A stretch of DNA of 38,500 nt from Prorocentrum cordatum (Eukaryota; Sar; Dinophyceae; Prorocentrales; Prorocentraceae), in the NCBI GenBank assembly GCA_963575745.1, contig CAUYUJ010014612.1:64001-102500 (forward strand). The letters are read 5' to 3'. Both the position numbers and the translations under genes were made by a program. The notes below the pieces were generated by a model. The model was not told where the DNA came from, searched no databases, and saw nothing but the letters and a program-made list of their open reading frames with translations. Of the stretch, positions 1 to 9,500 are shown in pieces (position 1 is the first letter of the stretch; each line of letters opens with the position of its first letter).

Positions 1-121
1 GCCCGAGTTGCCGCGCCGCTCTGGGGCCCACGGGGGCCTCCTGTGGCCCCTCGCGAGGGGTGGGCGCGCTGCCGGAGGCGGCCTGCGCCCCCCCGATCTC
101 TGGGCGCTGCGACGCGCCAGA

Positions 122-464
122 AGCGCGGAGGATGGAGGATGGAGGAGGAGGAGAAGGAACAGGAGGAGGAGGAGGAGGAGGAGGAGGAGGAGGAACAGGA
201 GGAGGAGGAGGAGGAGGAGAGGAGGAGGAGGAGGATGGAGGAGGATGGAGGATGGAGGAGGAGGAGGAGGAGGAGGAGGAGGAGGAGGAGGAGGATGGAG
301 GAGGAGGAGGAGGATGGAGGGGGGAGGAGGAGGAGGATGGAGGGGGGAGGAGGATGGAGGAGGAAGAGGCGGAGGAAAAGGAGGAAGAGGAGGAAGAGGA
401 GGAGGAGGAGGAAGACGAGGAGGAGGAGGAGGAGGAAGAGGAGGGGGAGGAGACGGAGGCTACG
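122..464. repeat. Imperfect GGA/GAA microsatellite
   Basis: Long run of GGA with interspersed GGATGGAG and GAA units. It creates Glu/Gly/Arg-rich open frames in all three frames; these are not genes. Confidence 0.97.
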
Positions 465-473
465 ATGCCATAC

Positions 474-893
474 AGTGGGGGCACATGCCAAGAAACACCC
501 TGCTCAGGGCTTGTTTCGACTCCTCCGGTTTGGTTCGGTTCCATCTCGATGGGTTCCGATTCCGATTCGATTCGACTTGGGATTCCGATTTGGCGTCCGA
601 TTTCTCACTGGAGGCAGACTGGCCTGCCGATTTTCCCGCCGATTCGACGTTTCCCGACTCGGCCGCCGATTTCCGCCGATCCGATTCATTTCGATCGCCG
701 ATCCGACTTGTCGATTCGATTATGGGCTCTCAGGCTGCTTGCCTCCAGGGTGCCCTGGGTTTCTTGGGTTTCGATGGTTTCGCCATGGAAAGCGTGACGC
801 TCCCACACCAAGAATCAATGGACGCCCTGGAGTCTCAGGTTTGGGTTCCTTGCGGAAGGTTTCTTGTGGATTGGCTCCAACTGTAGTTCTGGC
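474..893 (+). repeat. Dispersed repeat copy A, split by an insertion
   Basis: 474-503 and 737-893 match 2201-2373 (CATGCCAAGAAACACCCTG, then GCCTCCAGGGTGCCCTGGG, then the region around ATGGACG and GGTCTCAGG). In the second copy the halves are contiguous; here about 233 bp separates them. Confidence 0.8.
504..736. repeat. Degenerate CCGATTCG minisatellite inserted in copy A
   Basis: Short units such as CCGATTCGA, CCGATTTC and GCCGATT repeat irregularly between 530 and 720. The edges carry similar sequences (CTCAGGGCTTG and CTCTCAGGCTGCTTG). Confidence 0.65.
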
Positions 894-962
894 GGCCCGC
901 AGGACATCGGGTCTCAAGGGACGAGGGTCAGCTCAAACCAGGGTCACTCAGAGTGCCAGACC

Positions 963-1090
963 TTGCGGGATCCTGCAGAGTCAGGGTTGCATTGGCCCCG
1001 GTTTGGGTGCAGGATCCTGCAGGGTCCTGAAGGATGTTGTAGAATCCTGCGAAGCCTGACTGGCCCAGGCCTGGATTGTCCCCGGTCAGT
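963..1090 (+). repeat. Dispersed GATCCTGCAG-type repeat
   Basis: Several copies of GGATCCTGCAG/GTCCTGAAGGAT with a CAGAGTCAGGG segment. A related copy lies at 10705-10800 in CAX intron 4. Just downstream are GAGAAAATAAAATTG (about 1098-1112) and CGCTTAATCC-like short repeats (1262-1325). No gene recognised. Confidence 0.55.
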
Positions 1091-1530
1091 CGATCCCTGA
1101 GAAAATAAAATTGTATAACATGCCATCGTAGTGTTCGCCCCGTCGCAGTGCCCAGATTGGGAGATCCTGGCGACACTTTCGGGGCTGGGGGCGCCTCCGG
1201 CGACCCCCTCTTCGGATGCAACTCCTGGGACTTTGCCTTGGTCTGGCATCCAGTTTCATCATGATTAATCCCGCTTAATCCAGTTGAATCGGCTTAATCC
1301 CGCTCAATCCGCGACCTAATCCGACATAGCAGCCCCCCAATTGGGTTTAAGTTTCTGCAGCCCTTCTGACGAAGACCTCCCAGTAGTTGCCTCCTCCCCT
1401 CCCCCCGCTGCCGAGGTAGCCCGGGGCTGCCTCCGGCGGCTCCATGGGGGGGGGGTTCGCGGAGGCCCGCGGGATGACCCGGTGGCGTCCACTAGCCTCC
1501 TTCGACCCTGGATCCCTCGAGTTTCGAGGG

Positions 1531-1708
1531 GCCTCTCCCCAATTGGGTTGGTGGGAATCGGGATGGGAATGGGGATCCGTTACCGGATACGCTTTTCGGG
1601 GATCGGCATATCCCCAATTGGGGGTGGTGGGGATGGGGATGGCGATGGGCATGTCCCCAACTGGGGTGCTTGGGATGGGGATGGGGATCGGGATCGGGAT
1701 GGGCATAG
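1531..1708. repeat. GGGATG/GGGATC minisatellite with CCCCAATTGGGG motifs
   Basis: Hexamer-like GGGATG, GGGATC and GGGAAT runs are punctuated by CCCCAATTGGG or CCCCAACTGGGG palindromes. A related stretch on the other strand lies in CAX intron 1 (7120-7262). Confidence 0.75.
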
Positions 1709-1710
1709 TC

Positions 1711-1902
1711 GGCGGCGAGCGAGCGGGAGAAGTGAGAAGGGGCGGGCCTTCTCAGAAGGCTCGGAAGGCCCCTGGCCTTCCGAGCAGTCTTTGGGCCTTC
1801 CTGGACATCGCGGAAGGCTCTGAAGACGGGGGGTGCTTCTGAGAAGTGTCGCCGCCTTCTGTGAAGGCCTTCTTCCCCTCGCCTCCCCCCTCGCTCGCCG
1901 CC
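1711..1902. mobile_element. MITE-like foldback element, intact copy
   Basis: The ends are inverted repeats of about 45 bp: GGCGGCGAGCGAGCGGGAGA at the left, and the complement of the right end begins GGCGGCGAGCGAGGGGGGAG. The interior is rich in CTTCTCAGAAGG palindromes. No coding capacity. No clear target duplication. Related sequence: 3692-4795 and 10930-11092. Confidence 0.7.
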
Positions 1903-2200
1903 GAGATAGGGATCGCTTCAAGGATGCGCGTGTCGGGGAACCGACAACGACTTCGGAACGGAAAGCTTCGGAGGTCCGCGCCGAGCCTAGCAGTCCGCGC
2001 GGGCCTTCGGGAGTGTGCTGTTTTTGTTGCGCAGTTTGTTTGGCGCCATTGTCTCGCACTGCATGCTGTCCAGACGCGCCAGAATCCCGAGGCCACGGCC
2101 TCGCCCACCCGGTCTGGAGTAGGCCCGGACGCTGTCCGCAACGGTGGTCGCATCGCATCGCATCGCATCGCACTTGTTCCCCCACGAATCGAGATGGGTA

Positions 2201-2373
2201 CAGTGGGAGCCCATGCCAAGAAACACCCTGGTTGCCTCCAGGGTGCCCTGGGATTCTTGGGTTTCGATCGTTTTTTGGTGGAAAGCATAACGCTCCCATG
2301 CCAAATATCCATGGACGTCCTAGGGTCTCAGGGTTGGGTTTCCTGCGGGAGGTTTTCTCGTGGTCGGGCTCCT
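2201..2373 (+). repeat. Dispersed repeat copy B, uninterrupted
   Basis: Partner of 474-893 and the reference for the uninterrupted state. A short CATCG pentamer run precedes it at about 2148-2171. Confidence 0.8.
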
Positions 2374-3340
2374 AGATTACCGGATCAATGGGTACAAAGA
2401 ACGACAGCAATTCTTGATCATTCTAAGCAGGATTCGTTGTCGGCGTGGCCGCGGGCACTGTCTCTCTGAGACAGAAGGCCGCCTGCCCGACACCGGCCGC
2501 CGTCCGTGTTGGACATCATCTGTTGTTGGGCATCGGACCAATGTTCTCCCGTACCTTTTTTTTCTACGTCCAACCTCGAGCCTTCGAGCCCAGAATCCGG
2601 TGTTTCTTTTGTTTTTTTTCACACGTGGGCCTCATTCGCCTCCGAACCGGTTTGTCCCATCGCGCCTGCGTCAGAGCTTGTCCAGGCACGCCCCTGAAGC
2701 GTGTTGTCCAGGCCGCCTGTGTCGTCCGTCCTCCCCCCGTGTCCGGGCGCACCCCTCTATCCGAAGAGGTGCAGATCACGCGCTCTTCTACCCTCGCGCC
2801 CTCCTGGATGCGTTGTTCATACCGCCGTGGGCCCGGGGCCTACCACCCCTTCAGCGGGAGGGTGCTGATGCCCCCGAAACCGGCCCCTCTCGTGCGGACA
2901 TGATTTTGAGCACAGAGGGCATAAACAAAAGAGAGATCGGACATACCGATCCGCCCAAAGTCTCTGACGGTCGAACCCGCATGGTTTCAAGAAGGAAGAC
3001 GCACAGCCTCTTTGGTCTTCGTTCATTTGTCTGTGTGTCCCTGAGAGCACCCTCGAACCCTCACACCGCCTCCTCGAGCTTCATCGACCCTCGACCGCCG
3101 AGCTGCAGCTCGCGAGCTCCTCGACCCTCCCCCCCCTTAGACCTCGCCTACCACGCCCCCTGCTCGGCGCGAGCTCCGCCGGCCCGCCACAGGGGCGGTG
3201 CCCCCCCCCCCCCCCCCCAAGGGCGCGACCCTTGGGCGCCGCGCGCCCATGGCGCAACGCGGGGCCACCCCGCTCCTCGAGGGGCACGGCGGCGACGACG
3301 CTGGCGGCCCTCCTGCTGCCGCTGCTCCTCCGGCTGCCCT
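2374..3340. other. No recognisable gene; unassigned
   Basis: Mixed-composition sequence with a homopolymer C run near 3199-3218. The open frames here show no recognised domain. A hydrophobic stretch TLAALLLPLLLRLP near 3300 resembles a signal peptide but leads nowhere. Confidence 0.5.
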
Positions 3341-3344
3341 CGCC

Positions 3345-3440
3345 GCCAGGGGAAGCGGGTCCCGAGGGAAGCGGGTCCCGGGCCCTCCACGGGCCCCGGG
3401 ACCCTGTCAGGAAACGGCGCGGGACGAAGAGCTCTTCTGT
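3345..3440 (+). repeat. Dispersed repeat, AAGCGGGTCC type
   Basis: AAGCGGGTCCCGAGGGA, a CTCCACGGG block and CTGTCAGGAAAC recur in the same order at 28868-28985. Confidence 0.6.
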
Positions 3441-3691
3441 TGGGGGGGGGCCCGGGGGGCCCAGGACTCGCTTCCCTCGGGGCCCGGCTCCCCCGTGCCA
3501 ATGTTAAGGCGGGCATGCCTCTCTGCAGGAGGCATACTCCATTGTAGAAAGCCTAGACTGGTGGCGAGTTGCGGCGTCTTGCTCTATCACTGTTTGCTTC
3601 TTTTTTGCTGTTACTAATGCTCATCTTTCTTGCAAAGTCCGCCTGTAGGAGGACATGCCCGACCGAGTGCCAATGGCCCCCCTGCTCCTCT

Positions 3692-4795
3692 CGGTGGCGA
3701 GCCTGGGGGGGGGGAAGTGAGGCGAGGCGGGCCTTTTCGGAAGGCTCGGAAGGCCCCGGGCCTCCCGTCGAAGAAGGGTGCACGAAACCTTCTCGGCGAA
3801 AGGGCCCAAGGAGGCAACGATGAGCAGGACCCCTCGATACACAAGAATGCTTCAAGGGGCCTGCAGCACCCATCCAGAAACGTCCAACCACGCATGTCAA
3901 ACCACTTTCGCGACGCCATGCGGACGTGGGGCCATCGGCGGAGTTCCCTATGGGGGCAGGAAGCGCGTGAGGGGTGTGAGGGAATGGGCGCGGGGACGCC
4001 ATGCGGACGCACCCACTGAGGCCATTGGCGTAGCTCCCGGGGGGCAAGAAACGTGTGAGTGGTGTGCCGAAGTGCGCGCGGAGACGCCATGCGAACGCAC
4101 CCCTTGGGACCATGGGTAAGAGCTTCCTGGGGTGGGGTGGGGTGGGGCAAGAAACACGTGAGGGGTGTGCCGAAATGGGGGCGGGGACGCTATGCGAACG
4201 CACTCGTGTAGACCATGGGTGGAGCTCCCTGGGGGGCAGGAAACGCTTGAGGGGCCGCAATGAGCGCGCGGGGACGCCATGCGAACGCACCCACTGTGGC
4301 GATCGGTGGAGCTCCCCGATAGGCAGGAAACGTGCGAGGGGTGTGCCGAAGTGCGCGCGGCGACCCACCCAGTGGGGCCAGTGCTGGAGCTCCTTGGGAG
4401 GCAGGACGCGTGTGAGCGGTGCGCCGAAGTGGGCGCGGTGGCGCCTTGCGGACGCACCCACTGGTGCCCTCGGTGGGACTTCTCATGGGGCCGCGAGACG
4501 TGTCAGGCGTGTGCGGCATGCAGAAGGGGCAGGGGCGGGACATGGGAAACAGATGATGAGGAGGCAGAGAAGGGAGGAGCAGAGCGGAAGAGGAGGAGGA
4601 GGAGGAGGAGGACGGGAGAGGAAGAGAGGCGAGAGGAGAGGAAAGGAGAGGAGACGTGCGGCGCTGTGGATTCAAAACGGAGGACCCAAAACACAGAAGG
4701 GTTGGGAATCCTTCAGAAGGCTGGAGGGCTTCTGAGAAGTCCCACCGCCTTCTGAGAAGGCCGTTCCCTTTTCGCTTCCCCTGAGGCTCGCCGCC
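3692..4795. mobile_element. MITE-like foldback element split by minisatellite element 1
   Basis: The left half (3692-3760, GGTGGCGAGCC...GGCTCGGAAGGCCCC) and right half (about 4718-4795, CTTCTGAGAAG...GAGGCTCGCCGCC) match the two ends of the intact 1711-1902 element. Between them lies a minisatellite array with its own conserved flanks. Confidence 0.65.
3793..4710 (+). mobile_element. Minisatellite-bearing element, copy 1
   Basis: The interior holds about seven degenerate units of roughly 85-100 bp (GACGCCATGCGAACGCACCC, a GGTGGAGCTCCC block, AAACGTGTGAGGGGTGTGCC). It is followed by a GGA-rich stretch (4560-4660) and the conserved right flank CTGTGGATTCAAAACGGAGG then ACCCAAAACACAG. The left end is weakly defined; GGCGAAAGGGCCCAAGG at 3795 resembles the left end of copy 2. 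Confidence 0.65.
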
Positions 4796-4908
4796 CATCC
4801 TCATCCCTCCCTCCTGTCGCCACGAAGAGCAAGTCTCCTGCAGGGAGCGGCCTCCCTCGTGATGCTGGTCCCCTTCTAGGCGTCACGCTTGTCGTCATCC
4901 TCCTCCAT

Positions 4909-5088
4909 CCGTGCCCCCCCCTCTCTCTCTCCCTCTCTATCTCTCTCTCTCTCTCCCTCTCTCTCCCTGCCTTGTCCTCCTCCTCCTTCTCCTTCTCCTC
5001 CTCCTCCTCCTCCTCCTCCTCCTCCTCCTCCTCCTCCTCCTCCTCCTCCTCCTCCTCCTCCTCCTCCTCCTCCTCCTCTTGCTCCCTC
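4909..5088. repeat. CT and CTC microsatellites
   Basis: CT/CTCC dinucleotide run at 4917-4970, then an almost pure CTC array to 5088. It produces spurious poly-Pro/poly-Leu frames. Confidence 0.97.
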
Positions 5089-5239
5089 AAGTAACTTCTC
5101 GGCCCAGGCTTGTTTGTTTTGGCTCCAAGAAGTCTGCCGCCGAGGTGCCGATTGCCGCGTACCGTCAGGGGTGTGTTTCGCTCAAGGCGCACTGACTCTG
5201 ACCCTCACTTGAGGGGGAGCGAGAAGCCATTTAAGTGCA

Positions 5240-5640
5240 ATCGGTTTTCAAGGCTACTGTGATAGTGCCGCAGTTTCGGCCATCTTCTGCTACTGTTTGG
5301 GCATCTCCCCAAGCCGCAGGGGAGGGTACGTTTTGAGTTGAGGAAGTTGGATTGGGATGGTTTTTTTTTTCCGGCTCAACGGGACGGAGAGTCGCAGCTG
5401 GTGGCGGGCAGGAGCGAGAGAGGTGCACGTGTTCATCGACGGGCGCCCCGCCCTGCACTTCACGGATGTGTTCTACGCTGCCGTAACATCAGCTACAGTT
5501 TATGCATCTCCCAAAGCCGCCTAGGGGGTGTACCTTTTGTATTGTTGTATTGGGCTTTCGTGGTTGGGCGGCACAGTTTTCAACCCGAGAGCCGACGAGA
5601 GCCAACCGCCAGTGGTGGGGTCAAGTGTTGTATTTCTTCC
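5240..5640 (+). repeat. Diverged tandem duplication, about 230 bp
   Basis: The block at 5240-5410 (GCATCTCCCCAAGCCGC, GGGTACGTTTTG, CAACGGGACGGAGAG) recurs, diverged, at 5480-5625 (GCATCTCCCAAAGCCGC, GTGTACCTTTTG, GAGAGCCGACGAGAGCC). No domain recognised in the frames across it. Confidence 0.45.
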
Positions 5641-6146
5641 ATTGTTGTCCATTCAGCTGGTGGTCTGTCAAGTTTGTTCAATCGTAATTCTTCACACCGC
5701 CGCAAGAGGCCGCGGGACACAACCTGGTGGTACAAGTTTCAGTATGGTTTTGTCTTAACCTTTTGCACGTTCACTTATGGCATTCGCCCTTTTGCTTCGC
5801 CGTCTGGGAGTATGGAGTTGCTGTCTGTGGGCCTCTGCATAATGGGCGCATCCCAAAGTCTCGTGCACGTGTCGGGCAACCTTCTCGAGCCGAGGCCATG
5901 GGTGTAGAGCATCACAGCACTTTCTTGTCATCTCATCCATTACTTGCTTTCGAAGGCATGTCAGAGGTTATGCTCCTGAAGCTGTTCCTCTGAGCAGTAT
6001 TCTGCCCTGGGTGCGGCAGGGAGGTGGGGCCCCGCCCTGTCTTTGGGGTGGGCTCGCGACCTCAGGAGAGCCTGCGTGTTTGGCGCGGGCGGGGGCCGCG
6101 GCGGCCGAGTCGACCGCGGAGCCCCTCGCTCGATAGTCCTCGATAG
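5641..6146. other. Upstream of CAX; no recognisable gene
   Basis: No domain, no TATA or AATAAA-type signal, and no spliced-leader-like sequence found. If the exchanger has upstream exons or 5' UTR they could lie here, but I cannot identify them. Confidence 0.4.
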
Positions 6147-6395
6147 TCCCCTTCTTGCTCTTCCTCCTCTTGCTCCTCCTCCTCCTCCTCCTCCTCCTCC
6201 TCCTCCTACTCCTCCTCCTCCTACTCCTACTCCTACTCCTACTCCTACTCCTACTCCTACTCCTACTCCTACTCCTACTCCTCCCTCCCCTCCCCCTCCT
6301 CCTCCCCCTCCCCCTCCCCCTTCCCCCTTCCCCTCTATCCTCCTCCTCTCTTCGTCCCTCCTTTCCATATCCCCCTTCCCTGCCCTGGTGGAATG
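6147..6395 (+). promoter_or_regulatory. AG-free pyrimidine tract ahead of CAX exon 1
   Basis: About 249 bases of CTC, CTA and CCT units contain no AG. The first AG (6396-6397) directly precedes an in-frame ATG. By the scanning logic of 3' splice-site choice this is a strong candidate acceptor (inference), cis or trans. It is also simply a microsatellite. Confidence 0.5.
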
Positions 6396-6530
6396 AGCAT
6401 GCGGCAGCGGAAAAACGACTACCGCGAGCTCCCCCGGGAGGTCGCGCACACCTTGAGCGCGCAGTTCGGCCCCCAGGAGGGCATCATCCGGCAGGTTTCC
6501 GGCGGCGAGGTGTACCACTCGAGAAGCCAG
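6393..6530 (+). CDS. CAX: CAX exon 1 (N-terminal cytosolic region)
   Basis: Codes for about 46 polar residues beginning MSMRQRKNDYRELP and ending VYHSRSQ. No family motif is expected here; CAX N-termini are variable. It is assigned to the gene because its frame continues exactly into exon 2 across an intron bounded by a 13-bp direct repeat. Start choice: ATG at 6393 or the in-frame ATG at 6399. The stretch 6147-6395 is pyrimidine-rich and contains no AG. The first AG (6396-6397) lies one base before the ATG at 6399, so it may be a splice acceptor, either cis from an unseen upstream exon or trans for a spliced leader. If so, 6399 is the start, or the exon continues a longer N-terminus. Confidence 0.62.
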
Positions 6531-9500
6531 GTCTCCGGCATATGAGCCGTTCCAGAAAGGGCCTCGCCCTCGAGGATCGAAGGAGTCGATGTCTCTTCCT
6601 CGGCGGAAGGCAGCGGAAGCAGAACGAGGCCGCCGGCGGAAGGCGGCGGAAGCTCGGCGGAAGGCGGCGGCAGTAAAAGTCGGCCTCCCAAGAGATGGCA
6701 AGGTTTTTACGGGCCAGGGCTTAGTGAACCGGCCATACAGTCGGGGCGCTGAAGAAGGAACCCTTTTAGTTGGGGAGGGGCTCGGTGTTCCTTGAACGTT
6801 TCACAGTTTGTCTCAGGTTTTCCAGAGGTTTTCCGTGTGAAATCGAGGTTGAACTTATGGGAAACAGGGGCCTCGTTCCTTTTTCAGGGTTCCTTAGGTC
6901 AACGCCCCGACTGTATGGAGGGAGAAGAACTTGCGCAAAGATAAATGTTCGGAGGTCCGCGCGGATTTCTCGGGTCGGCGCCGGGCCCCACTCCATGGCG
7001 CGCGGGGCGCGCCAGGGGCGGCGCCGGAGGCGGGCTCTGGCGCCGCTCCGAGGAGTCCGCGCAGACCTCCGACATGTCATGGCTGTGTCATTGTGAGTTC
7101 CCGGGTGAGCGCATCCTTTAACCGTCCTATCCCCATGCCCATCCCGATCCCCACCACCCCAGTTGGGGATATCTCGGAACCCGAAGGGCACAAGCCTATA
7201 TCCCCATCTTGGGGGGCTCATCAGCCAGCGCGGCCCGGGCCACGCCCGGGGATCGGGATCGTGTAAACGATGCTCAAGGTCTCCGGCATCAGCATCCCCC
7301 CCGCCGTCGCCTGGGGGGTCAACCGCGAGTTCAGGAGGGGGGACTCCGACGGCGACTTCGCCGCCAGGATCGCGCGGGAAGCAGCGGCAGGGCCTGCGGG
7401 TGAGCCCAGGCGGTCTTTCCAGGGGGAGGAGGAGGAGGAGGAGGAGGAGGAGGAGGAGGAGGAGGAGGAGGAGGAGGAGGAGGAGGAGGAGGAGGAGGAG
7501 GAGGACGAGGAGGAGGAAGGAGGAGGACGAGGAGAGGAGGAGGAGGAGGAGGAGGAGGAGGAGGAGGAGACGACGACGCGCAGACCCCAAGGGCCACCCC
7601 CCGGGGGGCGCTCCGCGCCCCGATGTGGCCGGGGGTGCGGCGGCCGCCCCGATGTGCATCACGGGTGCCTGCTGAGCTGGGGGGGCGCGTGGTGTTTTAA
7701 GTCGTGCGTGTCCCCCCTGCGGGAGGAAACTTCCAAAATAGTGTTTTAAAAATAGTCTGGGGACGACCTCTGGACTATTTTTGGAATTTTTGATTTTTTG
7801 GGGGGTTTCGCCCAACGTGACCCTGGAGGGGGACAGGCCCGACCCAAGTGTGATGGGGGGGGGAAATTGGGGGGGCAGCGGGGGCTGCCCGAAAAGAGGG
7901 AGGGCGATACATGGGGGGGCAGAGGTGGCTGTTGGAAAGGGGCCTTCCTTCGGGCCCTTACAAGGCGCTCTCTATAGGGCCCCAGAAGGGGCTTTGGGGG
8001 GACCGCAGACGGCACCTCTCTCTCTCTCTCTCTTTTTGTTCTTTCTCTCTCTCTCTCTCTCTTCCCCCCAAAACTTAACGCCCCCCATTAAATTCGCGGC
8101 CAAGCAAGTTGTCCTGACCCGTTAACGATTGGCCTCCTTCGTCTCTGAAGGCGTGTTGCGGTCATGCCTCCGGGGCTATAGTCGCGCGACGCCGCTGCTC
8201 ACCGCCGCGGTGGCTCGCTTGCCCCGCGTCGCCTCTGCTTCCGCCTCCCACTAATTCTCGCCCAAGCTGAGGCCAGCCAGGACTTGCCTCCAAGGGGCTG
8301 TCTGTGCGGGTGCGCGGCTACAGTCTTGCGCCGCGCCAGGACACCCAAGTCCACCCTCCAGAGGAATGCGGAGGCGATGCGGTCCATCCTGCTGCACCCA
8401 TTCAGCATCCTCCTGGTCGCCTTCCCCCTGGGAGTCCTCTCGGCGGCGTTCGGCTGGGGGCCGAACGCGACCTTCTGGCTGAACTTCTGCGCCCTGATAC
8501 CGCTCGCGAAGATCCTGGGAGACGCCACGGAGGAGCTCGACGCCTGCCTGCAGAACGAGGCCCCCGACGCACACATACGATATAAAAAACCGGCGACCAG
8601 TCCCTTCTCATTTCCTCCTCCTCCTCCACAATTACTCAATATGAATACTACTCTCCCTCTTCCCCTGATGACGGCCTGGAAGTGTCCGACCCCCCCCCCG
8701 CGTATTGTTTTTTACACAGGTTTCCCCGGAGTTGGGTTTTCGCTTGCATTTTTTTCAAAATGCTTCTCTCGCTGAGGCGCCGGCCTCATTTTCGGGCCCC
8801 GCTCGTTCCGAATCGTGCTCCCGCTGCAGCGCTGGCCTCATTTCCGTGCTTCCGCTCGTTCCGAATCGTGCTCCCGCTGCAGCGCTGGCCTCATTTCCGC
8901 GCTTCCGCTCGTTTCGACTCGTGCTCCCGCTGCAGCGCTGGCGTCATTTCCTGTGCCATGCCACGGCATGTAATGCAAAGCTAGGTTGATACTACGCTTT
9001 GCGGTGCTCTTCTACGCCATGCCATGCCGTGCTCTACAATGCACCGCGTACCCTTTCGGGATCATTGCCCTGCTCGACATCCGACTGTGCGAGTAGAGAG
9101 GGGATCTGCGCCATGGTAAGGGATGGGAGGGAGGGGTAGGATGTCAGATATGACGCGAGCGCACCTAGCTTGTCCTCCTCCCCCTCCTCCTCCTCCTCCT
9201 CCTCCTCCTCCCTCCTCCTCCTCCTCCTCCTCCCTCCTCCTCCTCCTCCTCCTCCTCCTCCTCCTCCCTCCTCCTCCTCCTCCTCCTCCTCCTCTCCTCT
9301 CCTCCTCTCCTCCTCCTCCTCCTCCTCCTCCTCCTCCTCCTCCTCCTCCTCCTCCTCCTCCTCCTCCTCTCCTCTTCCCTCTCCTCCTCCTCCTCCTTCC
9401 TCCTCCTCCTCCTCCTCCTCTCCTCCTCCTCCTCCTCCTCCTCCTCCTCCTCCTCCTCCTCCTCCTCCTCCTCCTCCGGTCCCAGAGGCGGCTGGCAGCC

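Noticed and set aside
3232-3507. Signal-peptide-like hydrophobic start (TLAALLLPLLLRLP)
   Set aside because: No mature domain follows, the frame is GC-rich throughout, and part of it is a dispersed repeat also found at 28.9 kb.
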